From an uncultured Alphaproteobacteria bacterium (lineage in GTDB: Bacteria > Pseudomonadota > Alphaproteobacteria > Rs-D84), in contig CAKQSE010000004.1 in assembly GCA_934272785.1 (NCBI GenBank), positions 1-64,000 on the forward strand: a stretch of 64,000 nt of DNA. Direction: 5' to 3'. The notes below the pieces were generated by a model. It ran no database searches and was not told the DNA's origin. It saw nothing but the letters and a program-made list of their open reading frames with translations. Every line of letters begins with the position of its first letter. Within the stretch, counting starts at the first letter, position 1. The translations under genes and the position numbers were made by a program. Below, one piece after another: positions 34,036 through 41,982 of this stretch.

Positions 34036-34815
34036 TTAGCGTTCATTTAATGGTTTCCACTCGCGTTCTGTCATCAATCTGTATGCCTCGCACGCCTTTC
34101 TGTAACGCTCCTGAACATTGGCATAGTGTTGATTTCGCGCATTGTAATAGCAATCGACGCGCGTGCACGGCACACGAAATTCTGGACAGTGGTCTATTCG
34201 TGACCATATCATTCCCGGGTAATCATCACTGGTGTCAAATGATTTAGAACTATACGACACATCCAAAAAACAACCTTTCTCACGTGGGGGTGTCCACTCT
34301 GGCGTAGCGAATTCATAACCGGTTATTGCCTGCCGGGCCTGTTCAAGTTCGCGATATAAATCCGCACACTGTGCGTCCAGGGTATCTATTGCTGTCTGGA
34401 CCGCGGGACTGTTTGGATACTTGGCGGCCTCGATACGTGATGCCTTTCTATCTTCCCAAAATGCTTTTACATATTCCTTGGCCTGGTCATATTCACGATA
34501 CACATTGCGATACTTTACATATTCGGGATAATACATACATGTTTTTTTCCAGCATCCACCATCACGGGAAAAAATCCAAAACCTCCTACAATGCTCATCT
34601 TCTATTTTGCCGGGCAGTATTTCGCCCCAAATCCCCGGGAAATTTTTCAAATAGCGATGAACACATCCACCGCGATGTGACAATTCGGTCTTGACCTCTT
34701 CCAGTTTTACGCGTTTTTTCTGCATATCATTCCACAATGAGCGAAACGCCGCACGATCCGCCGCACGCATTTCTGCATCTGTTGCCAGGTAATATTTTAT
34801 CGTTTTAAACAGCAT
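34036..34815 (-). CDS. Cys-rich array paralogue 5 (two-module form)
   Basis: The 259-residue protein starts MLFKTIKYYLATDAEMRAAD and has two Cys modules: CRRFWIFSRDGGCWKKTCMYY and CPEFRVPCTRVDCYYNARNQ. The helical linker includes LDAQCADLYRELEQARQAIT, which closely parallels LNAQCADLENELTLAKSAIS of paralogue 4, so the two are sister copies. SD is GGGGGATTT. Function unknown. Confidence 0.75.
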   Translation of the reverse strand: MLFKTIKYYLATDAEMRAADRAAFRSLWNDMQKKRVKLEEVKTELSHRGGCVHRYLKNFPGIWGEILPGKIEDEHCRRFWIFSRDGGCWKKTCMYYPEYVKYRNVYREYDQAKEYVKAFWEDRKASRIEAAKYPNSPAVQTAIDTLDAQCADLYRELEQARQAITGYEFATPEWTPPREKGCFLDVSYSSKSFDTSDDYPGMIWSRIDHCPEFRVPCTRVDCYYNARNQHYANVQERYRKACEAYRLMTEREWKPLNER

Positions 34816-34844
34816 CTAAATCCCCCGTGTTTTAAACCCGATTT

Positions 34845-35192
34845 TTATTTTTGGTGTTTCTTGCCTGTTTTCCAGAAATCACGGCGCAATGCGGCATAGC
34901 ATGCCATTTTTTGACGCGATTCATAATATTCCATATTGTCGCCATACAGCGCACACTTGGAATTATCGCACGGTCTGTTATCCTTGTAGTGTTCGCAACG
35001 CTCTTTCATCCCAGACGCATCAAAACCAATACAATGGCATTCCGGGGTGCCGCGCATCATATTTTTATATGCCAATTCCGCCCGTTGAATACTTTCTTGT
35101 TCTTTTTCCTTGATACGTTCATAGATATATTTATCTGCGACGCGCGCGTCTTTGCTTGTTACCAGGTAATAGGTCAATTTATCAATCAGCAT
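34845..35192 (-). CDS. Cys-rich array paralogue 6
   Basis: The 115-residue protein is the first of the array, 20 bp after lepA. It starts MLIDKLTYYLVTSKDARVAD, has a Glu/Lys-rich helix (RIKEKEQESIQRAELAYKNM), an upstream CHCIGFD and the cluster CEHYKDNRPCDNSKCALYGDN. The start motif is slightly diverged (KLTYYL). Function unknown; probable cotranscription with lepA. Confidence 0.75.
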   Translation of the reverse strand: MLIDKLTYYLVTSKDARVADKYIYERIKEKEQESIQRAELAYKNMMRGTPECHCIGFDASGMKERCEHYKDNRPCDNSKCALYGDNMEYYESRQKMACYAALRRDFWKTGKKHQK

Positions 35193-35212
35193 TTAAACAC
35201 TCCTTTACTATG

Positions 35213-37009
35213 CTATGACACTTTCAGTGCATTGATAAATGCGCTCTGCGGGATTTCGACATTACCGAATGTCCGCATACGCTTTTTCCCCTCCTTCTGC
35301 TTCTCTAACAGCTTGCGTTTACGGGTGATATCCCCGCCATAACATTTCGCCGTAACATCCTTGCGATACGCGGCGATTGTTTCACGCGCAATAATTTTGC
35401 CACCGATTGCCGCCTGTAACGGAATCTTGAACTGGTGACGCGGAATTAAATCTTTCAGTTTTTCAACAATCTGGCGACCACGTTTTTCCGCGAAACTGCG
35501 ATGGCACATAAACGACAGCGGCTCTACATTTTCATCATTGACCAGAATCGATACCTTGACCAAATCAGACGGCTGGTATCCGTTCACGACATAGTCAAAC
35601 GACGCATACCCCGACGATATAGATTTCACCCGATCATAGAAATCAAATACAATTTCCGCCAGCGGTAATTGATATACCAAAACCGCACGATTTCCGACAT
35701 AGGAAATATTTTCCTGGATTCCGCGCCGCTCTGAACACAGGGACATAATTCCACCCATGTATTTATCAGGCATCATAATCGTTGCGCGCACCCAGGGTTC
35801 TTCGATGGATTCAATCTTGGTCAATTCAGGCATATCCGCCGGATTTTCCAAATCAATCGTCGTGCCGTCACGCATATGCACCTTGTATAGCACACTGGGC
35901 ACCGTGTTTATCAGCGTCAGATTAAATTCCCGCGCCAGGCGTTCGCTGATAATTTCCATGTGCAACAGTCCCAAGAATCCGCAGCGCAACCCGAACCCCA
36001 GCGCAGATGACTTTTCCGTTGTGAACATAAACGACGCGTCATTCAGTGCCAACTTTTCCGCACTGTCGCGCAGGTTGGGATAATCATCAGCAGATACCGG
36101 GAAAAATGACGAAAATACAACCGGCACCGATGGCTTGAACCCCGGCAACGCGTCGGCCACATCGGCCGATTTTGCATCGGCAATCGTATCGCCCACGCGG
36201 CAATCGTGAATTGTCTTCATACCGGTAATAATAAACCCGATTTCGCCGGTATCCAGCACGGTTGTATCAACCATCTTGGGTGTAAAGTATCCGATTTTTT
36301 CAACCGTGTATTCTGCCCCCGTGGCCAAGAATTTTATCTTTTGCCCGCGTGATAATTTACCGTCAACCACACGCACCAAAATCACCACGCCCAGATAAGA
36401 ATCATACCACGAATCCACCAACAGCGCGCGCGTCGGCGCATTTTCATCGCCATGTGGCGCGGGTAATTTATGAACGATTTCTTCCAATAATTCGGGAACG
36501 CCCGCCCCGGTTTTGCCCGACACACACATCGCGTTCGCGGCGTCCAATCCAATAACATCGGCAATTTGTTCACGCGTCGCCGCGACATCACTGGACGGCA
36601 AATCAATCTTGTTCAGCACCGGCAACATTTCCAAATCATTATCCAACGCCAAATACGCGTTTGCCAGTGTTTGCGCCTGGACCCCCTGGGTTGCATCAAC
36701 CAGAACCAGCGCCCCCTCGCACGCGGCCAAACTGCGCGACACCTCGTAAGAAAAGTCTACGTGTCCCGGCGTATCCATCAAATTCAATTGGTATGTTTGC
36801 CCATCGCGCGCATGGTAATTCAGACGCACCGTCTGGGCCTTTATCGTAATGCCGCGTTCGCGTTCAATATCCATAGAATCCAGGACCTGGGCCTTCATCT
36901 CGCGCGATTGCAGGCCACCGGTATATTCAATCAACCGGTCCGACAATGTCGATTTACCGTGATCAATATGGGCAACAATTGCAAAATTTCTGATGTTCTT
37001 TTGGCTCAT
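35213..37009 (-). CDS. lepA: Elongation factor 4 (LepA)
   Basis: LepA is a ribosome-bound GTPase with roles in initiation and back-translocation. The 598-residue sequence has AHIDHGKST (G1), RGITI (G2), DTPGHVDF (G3), NKIDLP (G4), and the LepA-specific C-terminal domain with YGGDITRKRKLLEKQKEGKKRMR near the end. Complete. It follows the GNAT gene by about 70 bp and leads into the Cys-rich array. Confidence 0.98.
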   Translation of the reverse strand: MSQKNIRNFAIVAHIDHGKSTLSDRLIEYTGGLQSREMKAQVLDSMDIERERGITIKAQTVRLNYHARDGQTYQLNLMDTPGHVDFSYEVSRSLAACEGALVLVDATQGVQAQTLANAYLALDNDLEMLPVLNKIDLPSSDVAATREQIADVIGLDAANAMCVSGKTGAGVPELLEEIVHKLPAPHGDENAPTRALLVDSWYDSYLGVVILVRVVDGKLSRGQKIKFLATGAEYTVEKIGYFTPKMVDTTVLDTGEIGFIITGMKTIHDCRVGDTIADAKSADVADALPGFKPSVPVVFSSFFPVSADDYPNLRDSAEKLALNDASFMFTTEKSSALGFGLRCGFLGLLHMEIISERLAREFNLTLINTVPSVLYKVHMRDGTTIDLENPADMPELTKIESIEEPWVRATIMMPDKYMGGIMSLCSERRGIQENISYVGNRAVLVYQLPLAEIVFDFYDRVKSISSGYASFDYVVNGYQPSDLVKVSILVNDENVEPLSFMCHRSFAEKRGRQIVEKLKDLIPRHQFKIPLQAAIGGKIIARETIAAYRKDVTAKCYGGDITRKRKLLEKQKEGKKRMRTFGNVEIPQSAFINALKVS

Positions 37010-37079
37010 TTGCGAATGCCTTTACCTGGTCCACTCGCGGCAATGATACACCAGTATATTCGAACATGCAACCTGTTTC

Positions 37080-37511
37080 TTAGCGGTTTTTCAATGTTTT
37101 TTGCATCAGCATATTATACCCGACCTGCTCAAAACCATGCTTGGTATAAAAACTCTTGGCCTGGACCGTCGGGGCCGAATATAACTGAATCAATTCAAAA
37201 TTGTTTTTACGACAAAAATCCTCGTATGCCTGTATCAAAACCGTGCCAACGCCACTGCGACGATATATTCCGTCCACAAACAGATAGTCCACATGCATAT
37301 GATTTTTGCCCAAAACCTTGTGCCCTTTGATAAAGCCCATCGGGGCATGCGCGCCATCAAACACGAACATCGTATGACCCGCCTTCTCTACCTCCTGGGC
37401 CAGGCTGTAATACAAATTCACTGCCTCGTCCGGGCGAATTTGACTCACAATATAATAGCAATCACGCAACAATGCGTCAGGAACCTGAAAAACCTGTCGT
37501 AATCCGGCCAT
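37080..37511 (-). CDS. GNAT family N-acetyltransferase
   Basis: The 143-residue protein is a single GNAT domain: motif A at VDYLFVDGIYRRSGVGTVLIQ (the R-x-x-G-x-G/A acetyl-CoA loop is RRSGVG) and motif B near the end (SAPTVQAKSFYTKHGFEQVG). The substrate cannot be read from the sequence; it might be an amino sugar, peptide or small amine. Four bases separate it from rbfA. Confidence 0.9.
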   Translation of the reverse strand: MAGLRQVFQVPDALLRDCYYIVSQIRPDEAVNLYYSLAQEVEKAGHTMFVFDGAHAPMGFIKGHKVLGKNHMHVDYLFVDGIYRRSGVGTVLIQAYEDFCRKNNFELIQLYSAPTVQAKSFYTKHGFEQVGYNMLMQKTLKNR

Positions 37512-37515
37512 TTTT

Positions 37516-37878
37516 TTACTCCAATTCTAAATTATCCAGCAACGCGTCAATCCGCGCCGCGCGTTCCAATGTATCATCATACTCAAATTTTATATCAGGA
37601 ACGTATTTCTGATCCATGCGCGCGGCCAGTTCATATCGCACCATACGTGTGATTTCGTCCATACGCTTTTGCACCGCCGCCACATCAGAATTACGCGAAT
37701 AGTAAAACAGACGCACAAATTGCAACCCACCATGCGCAACCGCCCCGACCAGCGACACCCCAGATATGATTTTATCATCGCTGTAATTATCGCGCAGGAT
37801 TTCCGCGACCAACGTTTGTACCTTGGACGCGACGCGCGACGCACGATTTGAATTATTTGCTGCCTGCTTTTTTGGCAT
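37516..37878 (-). CDS. rbfA: Ribosome-binding factor A
   Basis: RbfA is a 30S maturation factor with a KH-like fold. The 120-residue sequence has RASRVASKVQTLVAEILRDNYSD, a SLVGAVAHGGLQFVRLFYY strand pair and VRYELAARMDQKYVPDIKFEYDDTLERAARIDALL, all family-typical. The usual infB and truB neighbours are not here. Confidence 0.9.
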   Translation of the reverse strand: MPKKQAANNSNRASRVASKVQTLVAEILRDNYSDDKIISGVSLVGAVAHGGLQFVRLFYYSRNSDVAAVQKRMDEITRMVRYELAARMDQKYVPDIKFEYDDTLERAARIDALLDNLELE

Positions 37879-37905
37879 AATTACCCCTGTATTTGATATC
37901 TCATA

Positions 37906-37934
37906 TTGTAAATTAGTAGAAATTCCGCTATAAT
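37906..37934 (+). promoter_or_regulatory. Promoter of the YqaA/DedA-type gene
   Basis: TTGTAA (37906-37911), a 17-bp spacer and a perfect TATAAT (37929-37934). Confidence 0.65.
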
Positions 37935-37952
37935 CAAGAAAAATTTTTACCC

Positions 37953-38543
37953 ATGGACGGTATCATCATGAAATTGGTCGATTTTGTATTAAAGCAATCT
38001 GAACACCCCATGTATTCGTGGGTCGTGTTTATTCTGACAATATGCGAGTCTATATTTTTATTCATCCCGCCCGAGGTGTTTATGACCCCGCCCATCATCG
38101 CGAACAAGCGACGCGCCGTGCCAATCGTAACGGCGGCGGCATTGGGTTCAATTGTCGGCGGCGCGATTGCGTATATGATTGGGGCATGGCTGTATGACTC
38201 GGTCGGGATGTGGCTGATAACAACATTTTCAGACCCCGAATTGATTGAATCCACCGTCCGCCCAATGTTCACAAAATATGGCGTGCTGATAATCGTGCTG
38301 ACGGCGGTAACACCAATACCGTATAAATTGCTGGCGATCTGGCTGGGCTTTATAGGATTCCCAATCTGGTTATTTTTGGGTGTATCGGCAATATTCCGCA
38401 CGGCGCGATTTGCAATTGTGGGCTATCTGTTGTGGCAATTCCAAGAACGCGCAAACGCCATTGTGAAAAAGTATTTTTGGCCATTGACATTGGGCGCAAT
38501 CATCGCCGCCGGCCTGGGCATCTGCCTGATATCGCTGTTTTAA
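37953..38543 (+). CDS. YqaA/DedA family membrane protein
   Basis: The 196-residue membrane protein has four to five hydrophobic helices and DedA/SNARE-associated landmarks: ICESIFLFIPPEVFMTPPIIA, GSIVGGAIAYMIGAWLYDSVG, and TPIPYKLLAIWLGFIGFP with the conserved F/G-R-x-x-R-type FRTARFAIVGYL. Family members influence undecaprenyl-phosphate or lipid flipping; the exact role here is unknown. A second start at 37968 (MKLVDFV) is possible; neither has a strong SD. Confidence 0.8.
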   Translation: MDGIIMKLVDFVLKQSEHPMYSWVVFILTICESIFLFIPPEVFMTPPIIANKRRAVPIVTAAALGSIVGGAIAYMIGAWLYDSVGMWLITTFSDPELIESTVRPMFTKYGVLIIVLTAVTPIPYKLLAIWLGFIGFPIWLFLGVSAIFRTARFAIVGYLLWQFQERANAIVKKYFWPLTLGAIIAAGLGICLISLF

Positions 38544-39429
38544 GTGATAGAGTGATTTAGTGATAGAGTGATAAAGTAAATTCCCCTCTGGAGAGCCGGG
38601 GTGTCGTCTATGTTAGAGAGCAGAGTGTAGAGAGCAGAGAGCAATGAAAGTGTCCGCCAATGGCGGACAACTCTAATGACCTGGATCCTGGGGACACCAC
38701 CCACAAAATCTGACGATTTTGCGGGGCCCGGACAAGCCACAGGATGACGAGGTCTGAGAATTTGTGTTTATTTTACGAACATAGTTCATTTTTATGTCGC
38801 GGACTTTCTCTTGGGGGTCGCCTGCGGACTGCGTCCTTGCCGCATCCTGCGCTTCGCTTGGATTCATTCTGGGGCTTGACCCCAGAATCCAGGTAAATAG
38901 ACTTGCGCGTATGCGCACTGCTATCAGTTCCCCTCTGGCCAGAGGGGTGGTGCGCAGCACCGGGGTGTCGTTTTATTGATTGCCACGCTGCGCTCGCAAT
39001 GACAAGGGGTGAGTGCCCTATGGCATGAAAATTCCCCTTCGCTGGCGAAGGGGTGGCCGCCCCAGGCGGCCGGGGTAGTGGTATTATCGGTCCCTGCGGG
39101 GCAAGGGATACCGGCCTGCGCCGGTATGACGATATTATGTAGGTATTGTCCCATATTATGAACATTGTTCGTATTTGGGTTATTGACCGTTTCTTATGCC
39201 GTCACCCCGACGAAGGTCGGGGTCCATTGTGTTCCCTTGGCACGTCACAATTTGGTAATTAGTCCCCATAAGAAAATCCGCGATTGCTCGGATATGGCTC
39301 GCTTTTGCTCGCACTGCATAGTCCCTATTCCTGCCTGCGCAGGAATGACAAGTTTTTAAGTTTTCTATTCTAAAACTATATCACTCTGTCACTTACTCAC
39401 TTTATCGTTGCCCCCTGCACTCTAAAACA
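38544..39429. repeat. 886-bp spacer made of dispersed palindromic repeats
   Basis: There is no gene here; the ORFs read as the non-coding phrases typical of repeats (VIPAQAGIP, HCERSVAIN, GLDPRIQ). Identifiable pieces: GTGATAGAGTGA repeats at 38545-38578; GAGAGCAATG family (38613-38646); CCCACAAAATC...GGGGCCCGGA at 38700-38732, matching 54009-54042; a 52-bp piece at 38817-38868, inverted and nearly identical at 54049-54100; CCCCTCTGGCCAGAGGGGTG plus GTGCGCAGCACCGGGGTG; CCCCTTCGCTGGCGAAGGGG plus GGCCGCC hairpin; and 39277-39335 and 39358-39391, both with copies near 53943 and 54109. Confidence 0.7.
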
Positions 39430-39431
39430 AG

Positions 39432-39451
39432 AAACGCGCCGATGGCGCGTC
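39432..39451 (-). terminator. Terminator of the fibre-like gene at 39455
   Basis: On the minus strand ACGCGCC-ATC-GGCGCGT is followed by TTCTTGTTTT. Confidence 0.7.
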
Positions 39452-39454
39452 CTT

Positions 39455-40333
39455 TTATTCAATCCAAATCGCGGCATACGTTGTCGCCGTTGATGATCCA
39501 ACAGGAACCTGGACATTTCCCTTGGTCACCGTGACCTTGCCGTCTGTCTGGGTAACATTTGTTACAACCGCACCCGTGCCTGTGGACGTGCTGTCCAAGG
39601 CGTCCAACTGAGCCTTGGTTGCGAACGTTGTTCCCTTGGTAACGGTGTATTTGCCATCCGCAACGGTTACAGCCGTAACCGCATTCCCAGTCCCGGTGGT
39701 TGTCACCGAAACCGGTGCGACATCACCAGTTGCCCCAGTTATCAATATTTTGTTTTTATTAGACTCACCCTGCGACTTGTCAACAGAATTATTCCCAGCC
39801 GCAATATTCGCAATATCCCACGCGGCGGCAACTGTCGGAACCTTGGCATCTTCGGTGGCTGACGTTTCATCAATCCCCGACGCCGATGTCATTATACGAA
39901 CACCACCCTTTTCTGTGGCACTGGCATCCGGCAATGAATATTTTGTATCTGTCCCAGTTATTGTCACAACACCATTTGCAATACCGACGCTGACACTGCC
40001 TGCGCCCTTTAAATTTGTTGTCGTCAACGTTGGCTGCTTACCACCCAATGCCGTTGTAATTGCGCCACGGGTCATTGTTCCGTCGGTGCTGGTGCCTGTC
40101 GAGGTATACAACTTTGTTGTTCCGGAATAAGCCTCGGTTCCGGTGGTATACGTTGTATTTGTATCTGTGGCATTGATAACAATCTTGCCACTGTTTGTGC
40201 CCGATGTTGGATTTTCAATCGTAACATTTGTGCCGGCAACAATGTTTGTCTTGGACACAATTTCCGCACGCGCACCGGTTACAACCAACATGGCAAAAAT
40301 CGAAACGGTAAAGATACTTTTAACACATCTCAT
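39455..40333 (-). CDS. Secreted Thr/Ser-rich fibre-like protein
   Basis: The 292-residue protein has a signal peptide (CVKSIFTVSIFAMLVVTGARA) from ATG 40333, then Thr/Ser/Gly-rich beta-type sequence such as TNVTIENPTSGTNSGKIVI and repeated NxVTAVTVADGKYTVTKG-like strands. The last residues (TTYAAIWIE) echo the Trp-containing tails of the other proteins in this cluster. Phage-tail-fibre or surface-fibre modules have this look. Function unknown. It is the last of five minus-strand genes. Confidence 0.7.
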   Translation of the reverse strand: MRCVKSIFTVSIFAMLVVTGARAEIVSKTNIVAGTNVTIENPTSGTNSGKIVINATDTNTTYTTGTEAYSGTTKLYTSTGTSTDGTMTRGAITTALGGKQPTLTTTNLKGAGSVSVGIANGVVTITGTDTKYSLPDASATEKGGVRIMTSASGIDETSATEDAKVPTVAAAWDIANIAAGNNSVDKSQGESNKNKILITGATGDVAPVSVTTTGTGNAVTAVTVADGKYTVTKGTTFATKAQLDALDSTSTGTGAVVTNVTQTDGKVTVTKGNVQVPVGSSTATTYAAIWIE

Positions 40334-40451
40334 AACGCTACATTCTGTATATTTAATCTCTCTGATGTATAATACCAAATTCTTCACATTGTGACAAGTC
40401 TATTTCCATGGTGCGCACAGACAAATCCGCACGCACCACAGAAATCAGACA

Positions 40452-41894
40452 TTAACGACCAATTTTTTCCCATGTATATGTTGGAACACTGTTCACAACC
40501 TTCATCGTCAGCGTGTATGTTCCATCTGTGGATGTTGCAGATTCTGCCGGTGCAACAAACTTTGCCGCCAATGCCGTATCCAGCCCAGTAATCTTGGACG
40601 TTGCCAACGCTGGGATATCAGCCGCAGTCAGGTCAGAACCACCAGTTACCAAACCTTTCGCATCATATGTAATTTTTGTTTTGGTACCACCTGTAATTGC
40701 GGTATTGGCCACAACCGCCGCACTCGCTGTCTTCTGGGCTGCATCTGCCGCTGATTTAGCATTGGCCGCCGCAGTAGCTGCATCAGTACCCGCTTTCTTC
40801 GCATCTGCAATGGCCGCATTCGCTACCTTGTTTTGAACAGGGTTCGTGCTGGTATCACTCATTGCTGTATCAACCATTACACCACCCAGAACTTTATCTG
40901 TCGCGGCTGGCAATGTGTATTTAGTGTCCGCCGAACTAATCGTAACGACGCCAGTCGTTGCATCACGCGAAACTGTGACATTTGTTCCGTTCTTGATTAA
41001 ACCCGCCGGGATATCAGCCGCAGTCAGGTCAGAACCACCAGTTACCAAACCTTTCGCATCATATGTAATTTTTGTTTTGGTACCACCTGTAATTGCGGTA
41101 TTGGCCACAACCGCCGCACTCGCTGTCTTCTGGGCTGCATCTGCCGCTGATTTAGCATTGGCCGCCGCAGTAGCTGCATCAGTACCCGCTTTCTTCGCAT
41201 CTGCAATGGCCGCATTCGCTACCTTGTTTTGAACAGGGTTCGTGCTGGTATCACTCATTGCTGTATCAACCATTACACCACCCAGAACTTTATCTGTCGC
41301 GGCTGGCAATGTGTATTTAGTGTCCGCCGAACTAATCGTCACGACGCCAGTCGATGCATTACGTGAAACCGTAACGTTTGTTCCAGCAGTAATCAATCCA
41401 TCCTTGACCTTTAACGGCGTAACCGAATCCGTCGCCAATTTAGCATCTGTAACGGCCGAGTCTGCGATTTTGGCCGTGGTTACTGCATTTGCACCTATTT
41501 TATCCGCCGTGACGGCACCATTGGCAATTTTCCCATTTGTCACCGCGCTGTTTGTAATCATACCCGTTGCGATTGTTCCAGTTGTAACCGTCCCAGACGC
41601 ATTAGTAATCAATGCCTTGTTTGCACCAGCGGTTCCCTGTTCCTTTTCAACCGCATTATCACCCAATGCAACATTCGCAATGTTATAAGCCGCCGCAACA
41701 GTTGGATAGCTGGTGTCATCCTTCTCGCTAAGTTGTTCGGTCGATGTTTTTTTGTTCGCCTTCACTTCCATATCATTACGAATAGCGGCGTCCTTGGTAT
41801 CGACATACGCGGTTGATGCGATGTCTGCGCGGGCCGCGGGCGCCATCATAATCGCAATCAATGAAACAGCCAACAATCCAGATAATTTTTTCAT
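40452..41894 (-). CDS. Secreted fibre-like protein with recent internal duplication
   Basis: The 480-residue protein has a signal peptide (MKKLSGLLAVSLIAIMMAPAARA), the start motif STAYVDTKDAAIRND, a series of short hexapeptide-like turns (ITNSAVTNGKIANGAVTADK), then two copies of a 132-residue module containing NVTVSRxASTGVVTISSADT, an Ala/Lys helix (AAADAKKAGTDAATAAANAK-like) and ITGGTKTKITYDAKGLVTGG. The tail is SVPTYTWEKIGR. The DNA copies differ at few sites (see the repeat entry). Probably surface-exposed; function unknown. Confidence 0.75.
   Translation of the reverse strand: MKKLSGLLAVSLIAIMMAPAARADIASTAYVDTKDAAIRNDMEVKANKKTSTEQLSEKDDTSYPTVAAAYNIANVALGDNAVEKEQGTAGANKALITNASGTVTTGTIATGMITNSAVTNGKIANGAVTADKIGANAVTTAKIADSAVTDAKLATDSVTPLKVKDGLITAGTNVTVSRNASTGVVTISSADTKYTLPAATDKVLGGVMVDTAMSDTSTNPVQNKVANAAIADAKKAGTDAATAAANAKSAADAAQKTASAAVVANTAITGGTKTKITYDAKGLVTGGSDLTAADIPAGLIKNGTNVTVSRDATTGVVTISSADTKYTLPAATDKVLGGVMVDTAMSDTSTNPVQNKVANAAIADAKKAGTDAATAAANAKSAADAAQKTASAAVVANTAITGGTKTKITYDAKGLVTGGSDLTAADIPALATSKITGLDTALAAKFVAPAESATSTDGTYTLTMKVVNSVPTYTWEKIGR
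40612..41403. repeat. Tandem 396-bp direct repeat in the fibre gene
   Basis: Unit one is 40612-41007 and unit two 41008-41403. The first 332 bp (40612-40943 and 41008-41339) look identical by eye; differences appear only towards the other end of the unit. The period is exactly 132 codons, so the frame is kept. Confidence 0.9.
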
Positions 41895-41982
41895 AACCCT
41901 AAAACCTTTTTATTTTTTTATTTAACCACAATCCCTGAACCTGTGTCGGGGCATTCCCCGCCCCCGACACAGCATTTTTTAT

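Noticed and set aside
30970..35192. Active integrative element
   Set aside because: No flanking direct repeats, tRNA or phage structural genes are seen, and the recombinase-like protein lacks its catalytic residues.
38544..39165. Several ORFs on both strands (for example 38673-38960, 38773-39165)
   Set aside because: They translate as repeat-type phrases such as VIPAQAGIP and HCERSVAIN, overlap each other and have no RBS; they are palindromic repeats.
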